64,000 nucleotides of DNA from Rhodococcus sp. KBS0724 (GCF_005938745.2 NZ_VCBX02000001.1:887501-951500), one strand, 5' to 3'; counted from the first letter of the stretch, positions 42,745-51,608 are shown. Notes: a model not told the origin generated them from the sequence alone. Translations and numbers: made by a program.

Positions 42745-43658
42745 GCCAAACCCGCAGTCAGATCGAGAAGGTAACCGTCCTGATCAATCCGATGGCGGGA
42801 CACGGGCATGCGCCCACTGCCGGCCGCAAAGGTGTTGCGCGACTGCGTGAACGTGGAGTTGCGGTAACCGAGATCATCGGCACCGACGCGGACGACGCCA
42901 AGAAGCTGGCATGCCGGGCAATCGCGGAAGGTACCGACGCTCTCGTGGTGGTCGGCGGGGACGGCGCCATCAGTATCGGACTGCAAGCGGCAGCGCTGAC
43001 GGACACGCCGATCGGACTCATTCCTGCGGGCACGGGAAATGATCACGCCCGCGAATTCGGCATTCCCACAGGTGATCCCGAAGCTGCAGCCGACGTGATC
43101 GCGAACGGCATCGTGCAGCAGTCCGATCTCGCGAAGATCACGCTGGACGACGGGTCGGTGGTGTGGTCCGGCACGATCATCGCCAGTGGATTCGACTCGT
43201 TGGTCAGTGAACGGGCGAACAAGATGTCCTGGCCGAAGGGGCGGATGCGCTACAACCTCGCGATGCTCGCCGAGTTGGCAAAGATGCGGCCGCTGCCGTA
43301 CCGGATCGAACTCGACGACGAGGTGATCACCATGGACGCGACGCTCGTCGCGGTGGGTAACGGGCGCTCGTACGGCGGCGGCATGCTTATTACGCCAGGG
43401 GCGTCGAAGACGGACGGTCTGCTGGATCTGACTGTCGTCGGTCATGGTTCGCGCTTTCGTCTGGTGCGACTCTTTCCGCGGGTCTACAAGGGAACGCACA
43501 TCCATTTGGATGCAGTGCAGACGTACCGATCCAAGAAGGTCCGGCTTGTTTCCGAGGGCATCATCGCGTACGCCGACGGCGACCGAGTGGGGCCGTTGCC
43601 GATCACCATCGAAGCGGTGCCTGAGGCGTTGAATATTCTGAGCGCTCAACCTGTGTAG
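42741..43658 (+). CDS. Diacylglycerol kinase-like lipid kinase (YegS/DgkB family)
   Basis: A 305-residue DAGK-catalytic-domain protein. The nucleotide motif is VVVGGDGAISIGLQ, followed by GLIPAGTGNDHAREFGI; the C-terminal sandwich contains GGGMLITPGASKTDGLLDL and YADGDRVGPLP. The nearest named relative is Rv2252, which phosphorylates diacylglycerol and related lipids. The start is TTG at 42741, overlapping the flavoprotein stop, so translation depends on the upstream gene. This flavoprotein-kinase order is the same as Rv2251-Rv2252, suggesting one lipid pathway. Confidence 0.92.
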   Translation: MSQTRSQIEKVTVLINPMAGHGHAPTAGRKGVARLRERGVAVTEIIGTDADDAKKLACRAIAEGTDALVVVGGDGAISIGLQAAALTDTPIGLIPAGTGNDHAREFGIPTGDPEAAADVIANGIVQQSDLAKITLDDGSVVWSGTIIASGFDSLVSERANKMSWPKGRMRYNLAMLAELAKMRPLPYRIELDDEVITMDATLVAVGNGRSYGGGMLITPGASKTDGLLDLTVVGHGSRFRLVRLFPRVYKGTHIHLDAVQTYRSKKVRLVSEGIIAYADGDRVGPLPITIEAVPEALNILSAQPV

Positions 43659-43685
43659 TCCGAGGGGTTTGCCGTCCAGACGCAG

Positions 43686-44390
43686 GTGCTGGCGCAGCCG
43701 ACGGGATTTCTCCTCCGTCTGAACGAGTGGATCATGTGGGCGGCGTGGGCTGCTTTTGCAGTCGACTACGGCGTGCGGTTGTGGTTGGCACCGAACCGCA
43801 GCCATTGGTTCGTTCGGCACTTGCTGGACTTGGCGATGGTGGTGGTTCCGATGCTGCGTCCGCTTCGTTTGCTTCGACTGGTCACCCTTCTCGCAATAAT
43901 TCATCGCTCGAGCGGGCAGAGTCTGCGCGGTCGTGTGGTTGTCTATGCCACCGGTGCGAGCGCGCTGTTGATCTGCGTTGCCGCCTTGGCGATGCTCGAC
44001 GCAGAGCGTCATGCACCAGGGGCGGCGATCACGTCGTACGGACAAGCGTTGTGGTGGGCGATGGAGACTGTCACGACCGTCGGATACGGAGACATGGCTC
44101 CGATCACCACTACCGGGCGACTGATCGCCGGCGGATTGATGATCGGCGGAATTGCGTTGTTGGGCATCGTCACTGCGACGCTCGCTTCCTGGTTGGTCGA
44201 GCGAGTGGCGGAACAGGACGAGACCGCGCAGGCTGCGACGCGGAAGCAGGTGGCAGATCTGGCCGAGGAGGTTCGGGCATTGACTACTCGTCCGCGCGGT
44301 GCCGATCTCGCATCCGTTGACACCGATGTGCTGCGCCGTGAATTGGCGTCGAGAGGTGCTCTGCCGCTGGGCTCGCCGTCGGAGAACTGA
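43686..44390 (+). CDS. Potassium channel protein
   Basis: A 234-residue channel with selectivity filter TVGYGD at 131-136, before which a pore helix and after which a TM helix (145-170) are seen. An N-terminal part has two to three hydrophobic stretches, including RPLRLLRLVTLL (58-69) with S4-like arginines. A charged coiled C-terminus (175-225) follows. The frame opens only at GTG 43686 because a stop lies at 43656, so the first helix (S1) of the usual six appears to be absent. Either the protein lacks S1 naturally or the gene start is unusual. It lies 27 nt after the lipid kinase gene, probably in the same transcript. Confidence 0.88.
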   Translation: MLAQPTGFLLRLNEWIMWAAWAAFAVDYGVRLWLAPNRSHWFVRHLLDLAMVVVPMLRPLRLLRLVTLLAIIHRSSGQSLRGRVVVYATGASALLICVAALAMLDAERHAPGAAITSYGQALWWAMETVTTVGYGDMAPITTTGRLIAGGLMIGGIALLGIVTATLASWLVERVAEQDETAQAATRKQVADLAEEVRALTTRPRGADLASVDTDVLRRELASRGALPLGSPSEN

Positions 44391-44410
44391 TTCGCGGGGC
44401 AGGTAACAAT

Positions 44411-44423
44411 AGACTGGTGGTCT
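44411..44423. promoter_or_regulatory. Small inverted repeat before the TetR gene
   Basis: AGAC-TGGTG-GTCT lies 15 nt before the TetR start, a typical place for an autoregulatory operator. The arms are only 4 bp, so the support is weak. Confidence 0.3.
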
Positions 44424-44437
44424 GATATTCTGTCCGG

Positions 44438-45124
44438 ATGGTGGCGACTCACGGATTCCAGCGCGCGCGCAGACCGGAGCAGATCGAGGCGCGGCGATGC
44501 GCCATTCTCGATACCGCCCGCGCTTTGCTCGGATCCAGGCCTGTTGCCGACATCAGTCTGCGCGAACTCAGTGAAACCGTTGGACTGGCAAAGTCGAATG
44601 TGCTGCGGTACTTCGACAGTCGTGAGGCCATCTTTCTCGAAGTTCTGGACGAGAACTGGGTGGCGTGGCTCGACGGGCTGGAAGCGTCACTGATCCCCAC
44701 TGACGACGAATCGCCGTTTGCCGCCGAAATTCATGTGGCCTCGACGATTGCGGAATCACTTGTCACTCAACGGTTGTTGTGTGAATTGTTGAGTGTCATG
44801 GGGAGTGTTCTCGAGAAGAACATTTCGGAAGAATTTGCGCGTGACTTCAAAAAGCGTGCAACGGTCAACATGACTCGACTTGCATCGCTGGTGCATTCGC
44901 AACTGCCTGACCTCGGGGACAGCGATGTGGCACATTTTGCCAAGGCGACCGTGGTAATCGTCGCCGGGATGTGGCCGTACGCGGAACCCTCGAAATCCGT
45001 CGCTGTTGTTCTCGATGAGATGCAGACACCGCCTGCCGCTGCAATGTTTGCCGAAGGACTCCGGGAGGGTCTGGTCAATCAGCTCGTCGGGTTGTCGGCA
45101 CTAGCGGCGACCCGAACGAGCTGA
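44438..45124 (+). CDS. TetR family transcriptional regulator
   Basis: A 228-residue TetR protein. The HTH spans about 20-65 with ADISLRELSETVGLAKSNVLRYFDSREAIF, a form (NVLRYF) seen in one actinobacterial TetR subgroup. The C-terminal domain is longer than average and has a WPYAEPSKSVAVVLDEM segment. The ATG at 44438 is used. It follows the potassium channel gene after 47 nt and ends 8 nt before the stop of a convergent metallophosphoesterase gene. Target unknown; a small inverted repeat upstream suggests self-control. Confidence 0.88.
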   Translation: MVATHGFQRARRPEQIEARRCAILDTARALLGSRPVADISLRELSETVGLAKSNVLRYFDSREAIFLEVLDENWVAWLDGLEASLIPTDDESPFAAEIHVASTIAESLVTQRLLCELLSVMGSVLEKNISEEFARDFKKRATVNMTRLASLVHSQLPDLGDSDVAHFAKATVVIVAGMWPYAEPSKSVAVVLDEMQTPPAAAMFAEGLREGLVNQLVGLSALAATRTS

Positions 45125-45132
45125 CGGACAGT

Positions 45133-46317
45133 TCAGGAGCTGTGCAAGGTCAGTACGGTGATCTCGCTCGGCGCGAAGACCCGGAACGGTGGGCCCCAGA
45201 ATCCTGTGCCGCGGCTCGTGTACAGCTGCGTGCGTTCGCCATGACGGCTGAGTCCGGACACTGACGGTTGATCGAGTTTGACCAGTAAGTTGAAAGGCCA
45301 GATCTGACCGCCGTGCGTGTGCCCGGCCAGCTGCAGATCCACTCCAGCAGCAGCGGATTGGGGAACCTGTTTGGGCTGATGGGCGAGCATCAGGATAGGG
45401 AGGTCGGGATCGGCTCCGGTCAACGCCTCCTCGAAGTTTGCGCCATGCCCTTCCAGTCCTGACCCCAACGCGGTGGCGTCGTCGACACCGGCGATCACGA
45501 GGCGGTCGCCGCCCTTGGTGACAACGATGTGACGGTTGTGGAGCGAGTCCCAGCCGATCGACGTCATGTAGTCGAGCCATTCCTGTGCCTCGTGGAAGTA
45601 CTCGTGATTTCCGGTCACGTAGACGCGGGCGAGCGAGGCGTCTACCGAAGCGAGCGGAGACGATTGGTTGCGTCGCTGCTCGACTGTTCCGTCGGCGATG
45701 TCTCCGACATGGGCCACGATGTCGGCGTCGAGTTCGTTGACGGCGGCAACAACGCTGGCGGACCACTTCGCCCGGTTGATCGGACCGAAATGGGTGTCGG
45801 TGATTGCGACGACGCGAAGCTTGTCCATCCCGGCGCCGAGGCGGGGAATCGTGACGTCCACGTGCTTGATCCGCGGCAATCGCATCGCTTCTCGATAACC
45901 CCAGATCAGTAGAACTACCGAGATGATCAGTGCTGCAACGGCAACGATGCGTGCGCGAAGTGGGTTCTCCACACCGCCGGCAAGTAGGCCGAGGCGTAAG
46001 ACCTCACCGAGCAGTGTCCAGACGAACACCACCCAGATGATTCCGAGGAGTGCATCGCCGACCAGTCGAAGTCGATCACGATCGGTGTGTCCATTGCTGA
46101 GCACAATGGTCGCCGGCAGGGCGATCAGGAGGGCGGCAAATACAACGGTGCCGATTATGGTCACGGCGGTCGGCCAGTCCGGCCGAATGACCAAACTCCA
46201 CCAGGGATAGCCGAACAGCAACGCCAAGATCGACGCAACGGTCGCGCTGATGGCGACGATTCGTAGTGGCTTGCGTCGCTGAACGTGGGCGACGTCGGTC
46301 GCCGGTGGTGTAGTCAC
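45133..46317 (-). CDS. Membrane metallophosphoesterase
   Basis: A 394-residue protein. The N-terminal part has four to five TM helices (about 15-150), followed by a calcineurin-like phosphoesterase domain. The metal-ligand motifs are ITDTHFGP, HVGDIADG, VTGNHEYF, LAHQP and LAGHTHGGQ, all intact. Members of this membrane-anchored group resemble YkoQ/YaeI-type phosphodiesterases. GTG at 46317 is taken as start since it follows GGACGGG; an in-frame TTG 36 nt upstream is possible. It is convergent with the TetR gene. Substrate not known; a phospholipid or nucleotide derivative is the family guess. Confidence 0.9.
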   Translation of the reverse strand: MTTPPATDVAHVQRRKPLRIVAISATVASILALLFGYPWWSLVIRPDWPTAVTIIGTVVFAALLIALPATIVLSNGHTDRDRLRLVGDALLGIIWVVFVWTLLGEVLRLGLLAGGVENPLRARIVAVAALIISVVLLIWGYREAMRLPRIKHVDVTIPRLGAGMDKLRVVAITDTHFGPINRAKWSASVVAAVNELDADIVAHVGDIADGTVEQRRNQSSPLASVDASLARVYVTGNHEYFHEAQEWLDYMTSIGWDSLHNRHIVVTKGGDRLVIAGVDDATALGSGLEGHGANFEEALTGADPDLPILMLAHQPKQVPQSAAAGVDLQLAGHTHGGQIWPFNLLVKLDQPSVSGLSRHGERTQLYTSRGTGFWGPPFRVFAPSEITVLTLHSS

Positions 46318-46439
46318 CCCGTCCAGAGTAAAGGTCCACTGGTCTATTAACAAGGGGACGGCGGTCCGCTATTTGGACGTCGGTACCTTCGGATAGGTTT
46401 CGAGATGTTGGAGCTTGATCCGAGACCAGGTGGTGGCAC

Positions 46440-47057
46440 ATGGAAAAGTTCGACGTCAAAAAGGCGTACAAGGAACTGTATGCGCCCAGCCGGCGCGATT
46501 TTTCGCTGGTGACTGTGCCGCGTTTCGGCTACTTTGCCGTCGACGGTCACGGTGATCCCAATACTGCCACCGAATATTCCGAGGCGCTCGAAGCCCTGTA
46601 TGCGCTCTCTTATGCGACCAAATTCGCGAGCAAGAAGGAAATGGACCGGGACTTTGTGGTGGGACCGCTCGAGGGTTTGTGGCGGGCCGACGATCCCGAG
46701 GTGTTCGTGACGCGAGACAAGGCGTCGTGGGACTGGACGATGATGATCGCGCAGCCCGAGTGGATCACGTCAGCTGAACTGTCGGCTTCGATTGCCTCGG
46801 TGGGTGCAAAGAAGAACCTCGCAGCTCTCGACAAGGTGCGATTCCTCGAACTGGAGGAGGGCTTGTCTGTCCAGATTCTCCATATCGGGTCGTACGACGA
46901 CGAAGCTCCGACGTTGGATCGCCTGCACAACAACTTCATTCCGGCGAACGGTCTGAGTTTCAATGGAGATCATCACGAGATCTACCTCAGTGATGCACGT
47001 CGGACGCAGCCCGAGAAGCTCAAGACAGTTCTGCGTCAGCCTGTTTCGAGGCCGTGA
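46440..47057 (+). CDS. GyrI-like small-molecule-binding protein
   Basis: A 205-residue soluble protein of the GyrI-like/SHS2-type fold. It has FDVKKAYKELYAPSRRDF at the start and VPRFGYFAVDGHGDPN, then a MDRDFVVGPLEGLWRADDPEVF region, typical of this family often found in Gram-positive bacteria. Such proteins bind or hydrolyse small ligands. ATG at 46440 has GAGACCAGGTGG upstream. It is convergent with the MpaB-type gene, and the coding ends overlap by 22 nt. Ligand unknown. Confidence 0.88.
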   Translation: MEKFDVKKAYKELYAPSRRDFSLVTVPRFGYFAVDGHGDPNTATEYSEALEALYALSYATKFASKKEMDRDFVVGPLEGLWRADDPEVFVTRDKASWDWTMMIAQPEWITSAELSASIASVGAKKNLAALDKVRFLELEEGLSVQILHIGSYDDEAPTLDRLHNNFIPANGLSFNGDHHEIYLSDARRTQPEKLKTVLRQPVSRP

Positions 47058-47932
47058 TTGCGGATCCCGGCATACGCGCGTGGTGCATATCGCGCACGTA
47101 GTGGCAGAAGATGCCAGAAACGATCCGACAGCGTCAGAAAACGTGCGAACCAGACGTAGAGGCGCTCATCTCGCGCAGTCCATTCCCATTCGAGGGTCGC
47201 GCGCGCCTTGTCAGGCATCAGTGCCTTGGAGATCCAGTTCGAGGCAGCAACCGTTGGGCGCGAGATGATCGTCCACGCCCAACGTGGCACCTTGGGCGGT
47301 GGTGCGATTCGGTGTTCGGCGACGCCTGTCGACCACTTGGTGGTGTGGGTATTGATCAAGTGATTATCTAGCATGTCTTCCCAGTAGTCGCGGAAGCTCG
47401 CGTAGTTGTCGAAAGCCGGCCGGTCGGTGAGGCCGTAACAGCGCCACCACGTTACGGCTTCGCGGACAAGCTGGTCCTTTTGTTTTTCGGTGAATTTCTT
47501 GTAGGCAAACCGTTCGTTGAAATCGAGGATTACCTCGAAGAACGTGACGTGTGTCCACCAGAAAGTGTCCGGAGCCAGTGCGTGATATCGCCGGCCGTTC
47601 TCATCGGTTCCCTTGAGTTCGGTGTGAAAGTTGCGTACCAGCGTCCCTGTGCCGTGATCGTTGCGGTCGTACACAACGCCGTAAATGGGGGGAAGCGAGC
47701 GGAACAGCCGATCGAGGGGATCGTTGAAGAAGTTCGAATGATCTTGCAGCGCACCGCTGACCGCTGGATGCATGTTCTGCAGGGTTCCCGCGCGTGCGAG
47801 GTACAGCAAGCCGCGATTGTCGCCGAAGTGACGCCATGTCAAGGAGCCTGGGCCGATGGGAGCAGCGCGAAGGGTACGCGACTCAGGATTGTCGACCGAC
47901 TTCTCGGAAACCGTATCTGCATCGTTGGTCAT
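47036..47932 (-). CDS. MpaB/DUF2236 family oxygenase-like protein
   Basis: A 298-residue protein of the DUF2236 (oxygenase MpaB/latex-clearing-like) family. The signatures are TWRHFGDNRGLLYLARAGTLQNMHPAVSGALQDHS in the N-terminal part and YHALAPDTFWWTHVTFFE in the middle, with conserved R and H residues that bind heme b in relatives such as the latex-clearing protein Lcp. ATG at 47932 is chosen because AGAGGT lies at the right distance; an ATG 48 nt upstream is possible. Its 3' end overlaps the GyrI-like gene by 22 nt. Function is likely oxidative, but no substrate can be read. Confidence 0.85.
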   Translation of the reverse strand: MTNDADTVSEKSVDNPESRTLRAAPIGPGSLTWRHFGDNRGLLYLARAGTLQNMHPAVSGALQDHSNFFNDPLDRLFRSLPPIYGVVYDRNDHGTGTLVRNFHTELKGTDENGRRYHALAPDTFWWTHVTFFEVILDFNERFAYKKFTEKQKDQLVREAVTWWRCYGLTDRPAFDNYASFRDYWEDMLDNHLINTHTTKWSTGVAEHRIAPPPKVPRWAWTIISRPTVAASNWISKALMPDKARATLEWEWTARDERLYVWFARFLTLSDRFWHLLPLRARYAPRAYAGIRNHGLETG

Positions 47933-48045
47933 TGCGGTGACCTCTGCCTCTCGCACGGAGATGACAACGCGTGTTGTCATATTTCGACTTTCGCGTCACC
48001 GAGCAAAAATGTCAATGGTTATCCGGAAATTGGCGCCATCGAAGT

Positions 48046-48435
48046 TCAGAGATCGATTCCCCGTAGTTTCTCGAGATCGCGTCGTTCGCGCTTGGTGGGG
48101 CGGCCCGCTCCGCGATCGCGCATCGGTATCGACGCCAACAGTTCCGGCGGTGGCGGCGGCGGCGAAATGTCCTTCAAGCAGTCGTCGACAAGGACTGCGC
48201 CAACCCGTTTGGTGATGGGTTTGACCACGACGACGATGCGCTCGACACCTGAAACGCGTACCCGAACTTCATCGCCGGCTTTCACTTGCTGAGCAGCTTT
48301 TGCCGATGTTCCGTTCACCCGCACATGGCCGGATCGGCACGATGCCGCAGCTTGGGACCGGGTCTTGAACAGGCGGACAGCCCACGTCCAACTGTCCACG
48401 CGGACACTGATCGCGTCGGGAGGTAGTTGGGCCAT
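48046..48435 (-). CDS. S4 RNA-binding domain protein
   Basis: A 129-residue protein with an N-terminal S4 domain (about 9-60): ISVRVDSWTWAVRLFKTRSQAAASCRSGHVRVNG. A basic C-terminal tail has PTKRERRDLEKLRG. It belongs to the Hsp15/HslR-like group that binds stalled large ribosomal subunits or structured RNA. ATG at 48435 is used; a GTG two codons before is in frame. It is transcribed alone, 50 nt downstream of the exporter gene on the same strand, and may also share that transcript. A proline run PPPPPP sits in the middle. Confidence 0.9.
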   Translation of the reverse strand: MAQLPPDAISVRVDSWTWAVRLFKTRSQAAASCRSGHVRVNGTSAKAAQQVKAGDEVRVRVSGVERIVVVVKPITKRVGAVLVDDCLKDISPPPPPPELLASIPMRDRGAGRPTKRERRDLEKLRGIDL

Positions 48436-48494
48436 GGCCACGACGATACCGGCCGCGCGACTGCTGATGCGTCACGCACCTTATGTCGACGCGA

Positions 48495-50090
48495 CTAAGG
48501 AACCTTGACGGCAGGCGATGCGTCCGCTGGCTCCTTTTGCTCGATGTCGGCCAGTTGCTCGATACCGGTTTTGGTGCCGAGAACGGCATTCGGGAGAAAG
48601 ATGACGCAGATCAGGGCGATGACGGCAAACGGAATCGAAATGAGGAATACCTCCCCAATGCCCTGCCCGTACGCCGATTCGACGACGTTTCGTACCGGAT
48701 CTGACAACGTGTCGATGTTCGGGAGCGAACCCTGCGTCAGGCCACTTGCCGATCGGGGAATGCCGGATTCTTGTAGTCCGTTCTCGATTTCGGTATCGAC
48801 CCGCGTAGAGAGTGCTGCTCCGAGCATGGTCACGCCGAGGACGCCGCCCAGGCTGCGGAAGAATGCGGCGGCGGAGCTGGCCGCGCCGATCTCGCGAACG
48901 TCCGTGGCATTTTGTACAACAAGGACAAGGTTTTGCAGCAGCATGCCGAGGCTGAGACCGACGAGCGGAAGAGCAAGAAAGAGCACGGCGATATTGGTGT
49001 CGACTCGCAAGGTCGAGAGCAGGATGCTGGCGACGGTGAGTAGCGAGGCTCCCGTGATCAGCCACGGCTTCCAGTGTCCGGTGCGAGAGATGAGCCCACC
49101 CACGACGGTGGATGCGATGAGGTTTCCGGCGACCTGCGGGAGTGTGATCAGACCGGCGCCGGTGGCCGATGCGCCGCGGCTGAGCTGCATGTACTGGCTG
49201 ATGAAAATGGAGACGCTGTAGAGGACTATGCCAACGCACATGCTGGCCACGATCGACAGGGTGAAGGTCCTTCCCCGGAACATGTGCAGGGGGAGGACCG
49301 GGTCCTTGACCTTGCTCTCGACGCCCAACGTCACGGCGATCAGCACCGCTGTGCTGACGCCCATGCACCAGGACACCGCAGAGCTCCATTCGAAGACCTT
49401 GCCGCCGAGTGAGAGCCAGATGAGGAGTGTCGAGATCGCGGCGGTGAGAAGGACGGATCCGATGTAGTCGATCCTTCCGGTTCCTTTTCGTCTAGGCAGG
49501 ATGAGCTTGAACTGGATGACGATCATCGCGACTACTGCAAAAGGAATGACAATGTAGAAGTTCCAACGCCAGCCGATGGTGTCAGTGACGAGTCCACCCA
49601 CGAGAGGTCCGCCGGCGGTGCCGGCCACGACGATGGCCCCGAGGACGCCCATGTACTTGCCACGTTCGCGAGGGCTGATGATGTCCGAGATGGCGATCTG
49701 GGAGAGGGTGATGAGCCCGCCGGTTCCGATTCCCTGAATCAACCGCGCTGCGATCATCATTGGCGGCGCGCTCGCGAAACCGGCAGCAAGGGAGCCGGTT
49801 ATGAAGATCAGGAGCGCGATGTGCAGAAGAAGTCGCCTACTGACAAGGTCGGCAAGCTTGCCCCAGATCGGAGTGCACACCGTCACCGCGAGCAGTGACC
49901 CGGTGACGATCCAGGTGAGGGTTGTCTGGTCTCCGTTGAGATCGGTGACGATACGAGGAAGTGATGTGTTGATCACCGACGTCGACAACACGGCGACAAG
50001 CATTCCGATGAGGATTCCGCCGAACGCTTCGTTCACTTGGCGTCGAGACATTGTCGGCGCTGGTCCGTTTTCGGCGGTCGATTCCATCAT
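48495..50090 (-). CDS. MFS multidrug exporter, DHA2/EmrB-QacA type
   Basis: A 531-residue drug:proton antiporter with fourteen predicted helices. The loop 2-3 motif is PIWGKLADLVSRRLLL, motif C is LGAIVVAGTAGGPLVGGLVTDTIGWRW and the D1 region is NTSLPRIVTDL, all diagnostic of DHA2 exporters. ATG at 50090 (a second at 50087) follows GAGGAAACCGA. It is divergent from a MarR gene 120 nt away, with a perfect inverted repeat between, so its expression is likely relieved by a toxic compound. Drug range unknown. Confidence 0.93.
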   Translation of the reverse strand: MMESTAENGPAPTMSRRQVNEAFGGILIGMLVAVLSTSVINTSLPRIVTDLNGDQTTLTWIVTGSLLAVTVCTPIWGKLADLVSRRLLLHIALLIFITGSLAAGFASAPPMMIAARLIQGIGTGGLITLSQIAISDIISPRERGKYMGVLGAIVVAGTAGGPLVGGLVTDTIGWRWNFYIVIPFAVVAMIVIQFKLILPRRKGTGRIDYIGSVLLTAAISTLLIWLSLGGKVFEWSSAVSWCMGVSTAVLIAVTLGVESKVKDPVLPLHMFRGRTFTLSIVASMCVGIVLYSVSIFISQYMQLSRGASATGAGLITLPQVAGNLIASTVVGGLISRTGHWKPWLITGASLLTVASILLSTLRVDTNIAVLFLALPLVGLSLGMLLQNLVLVVQNATDVREIGAASSAAAFFRSLGGVLGVTMLGAALSTRVDTEIENGLQESGIPRSASGLTQGSLPNIDTLSDPVRNVVESAYGQGIGEVFLISIPFAVIALICVIFLPNAVLGTKTGIEQLADIEQKEPADASPAVKVP

Positions 50091-50137
50091 TCGGTTTCCT
50101 CGCGTAGCTGTCAGACCCGGCAAAGTATGTGACTGAA

Positions 50138-50161
50138 GTCAATCATCTTTAGTTGATTGAC
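50138..50161. promoter_or_regulatory. Candidate MarR operator between exporter and regulator
   Basis: GTCAATCA-TCTTTAGT-TGATTGAC is a perfect 8-bp inverted repeat with an 8-nt centre, in the divergent promoter region of the exporter and the MarR gene. An overlapping AGTTG-N7-CAACT pair extends the symmetry. Confidence 0.65.
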
Positions 50162-50209
50162 GCAACTATTCCATGAGTAGGCCGACAGGGGAGGTTCTAT
50201 GCTGACCAA

Positions 50210-50659
50210 GTGAGGTCGACACAACCTGAAGCTGATATTCACGCGATTCAATGGGCAATCCGGCGGCTCGTGCAAGGTTCCCGCAAGACACTGATTGCCG
50301 ACGCGGGTGCGGTAGCGCCGGAGATGACGCCGGCTGCGTTTGTCATCATGACCCGCATCGTCGACATGTTCCCCGTGTCGCCCGCGGCCATCATCGGGGT
50401 CACAGGTTTGGATCGAAGTGTGGTGAGTCGTAATCTGACCGCCCTCACCAGAGAGGGCTACGTGGTGTCCGAATCCGATCCACATGACGGACGGGTTTCG
50501 CTGTTCTCCCCGACGCCGGATGCTGCGGCAAAGTTCGGCGACGTGAGACAGATGAATCACGACCGAATTGCCGACGTGCTCGGTGACTGGACGCACGAGG
50601 ATGTGTCGACGTTCATCACGTTGTTGGAGCGATTCACCAAATCTGCCTACGAGAGTTGA
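50210..50659 (+). CDS. MarR family transcriptional regulator
   Basis: A 149-residue winged-helix regulator with recognition helix region AAIIGVTGLDRSVVSRNLTALTREGYV (about 58-85) and wing ESDPHDGRVSLFSPTPDA. GTG at 50210 is the start; GGGGAGG is about 16 nt upstream, so translation may be weak or the start may be internal. Divergent from the DHA2 exporter gene and most probably its repressor, acting on the inverted repeat at 50138-50161. Confidence 0.88.
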   Translation: MRSTQPEADIHAIQWAIRRLVQGSRKTLIADAGAVAPEMTPAAFVIMTRIVDMFPVSPAAIIGVTGLDRSVVSRNLTALTREGYVVSESDPHDGRVSLFSPTPDAAAKFGDVRQMNHDRIADVLGDWTHEDVSTFITLLERFTKSAYES

Positions 50660-50679
50660 AGGCGCGCTCTACTGAAAGA

Positions 50680-50719
50680 CTTTCGGCCCCACACCTTCGA
50701 AAAGGTATGGGGCCGAAAG
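50680..50719. terminator. Bidirectional hairpin terminator
   Basis: A stem starting CTTTCGGCCCCA and closing TGGGGCCGAAAG, with an inner ACCTT/AAGGT pair, sits between the convergent marR and fadB2-like genes, 20 nt and 15 nt from their stops. Confidence 0.8.
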
Positions 50720-50734
50720 TAAGAGCTGAAACGG

Positions 50735-51583
50735 CTAGGCGTAGTCGTAGAAGCCGCGGCCGGTCTTCTTGCCGAGGCGTCCGGCGTCGACCATGCGGCG
50801 CAGCAGCGCCGGCGGAGCGTAGTGCGGCTCGGCGAACTCTGCGTACAGCGACTCTGCCGCTGCGAGAGCAACATCGAGGCCGACGGTGTCGAGGAGCGTC
50901 AGCGGGCCCATCGGGTAGCCGCAGCCGCCCTTCATGGCTTCGTCGATATCTTCTGCGGTGGCGTAGCCGGAATCGAGCATCCGGATCGCCTGGCACAGGT
51001 AGGGGATGAGCAGTGCGTTGACGATGAAGCCCGAACGGTCGCCCGCACGAACTGTCTTCTTGCGCAACGTGTTCTTCGCGTAGTCGGTGACCGCGAGGAC
51101 GGTCTCTTCGGACGTGGTCAGGCTGACCACAATCTCGACGAGCGGCATGACCGGCACCGGGTTGAAGAAGTGAACGCCGACAACCTGGCCGGGGCGCGAG
51201 GTGGCCTTGGCGATCTTGATGACGGGGATCGACGACGTGTTGGTCGCCAGAATGCCGGCAGGCTTGACGATTTTGTCGAGCTTGCCGAAGATCTCGTACT
51301 TGAGGGCTTCGATCTCGGGAGCTGCCTCGATCACCAGATCGCGATCGGCGAACTCTTCCATGTCCAGGGTGACGCGGACGCGAGCGATGGCGGCGTCTGC
51401 TTCTTCCTGGGTGATCTTGCCCTTGGCTACGCCGCGGTTGATCGACTTGGCGATCCGCTCGCGTGCGGAAGCGGCAAATTCTTCCTTGGTTTCGAGCACC
51501 AGTACCGAGCTACCGGCCTTTGCACATACCTCGGCGATGCCGGCACCCATGGTGCCGCCGCCGATTACGCCTACAAGTTCCAC
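50735..51583 (-). CDS. fadB2: 3-hydroxybutyryl-CoA dehydrogenase (FadB2-type)
   Basis: A 282-residue NAD(P)-dependent 3-hydroxyacyl-CoA dehydrogenase. The dinucleotide motif GVIGGGTMGAGIAE is at the N-terminus, the catalytic His-Glu pair is in VGVHFFNPVPVMPLVEIV, and SGFIVNALLIPYLCQAIRM and the C-terminal GRLGKKTGRGFYDY are standard. It oxidises or reduces short 3-hydroxyacyl-CoA, in beta-oxidation or its reverse. GTG at 51583 follows GAGGAGAATT; the TTG four codons earlier would overlap that site. It is downstream of fadE25 on the same strand, with a family palindrome between. Confidence 0.9.
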   Translation of the reverse strand: MELVGVIGGGTMGAGIAEVCAKAGSSVLVLETKEEFAASARERIAKSINRGVAKGKITQEEADAAIARVRVTLDMEEFADRDLVIEAAPEIEALKYEIFGKLDKIVKPAGILATNTSSIPVIKIAKATSRPGQVVGVHFFNPVPVMPLVEIVVSLTTSEETVLAVTDYAKNTLRKKTVRAGDRSGFIVNALLIPYLCQAIRMLDSGYATAEDIDEAMKGGCGYPMGPLTLLDTVGLDVALAAAESLYAEFAEPHYAPPALLRRMVDAGRLGKKTGRGFYDYA

Positions 51584-51608
51584 AATTCTCCTCAAAAATT
51601 AGGGGCAA

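Noticed and set aside
42612..44045. Minus-strand open frame of 477 residues across the lipid kinase and channel genes
   Set aside because: It spans two real genes and their junction on the other strand and has a composition unlike real proteins here.
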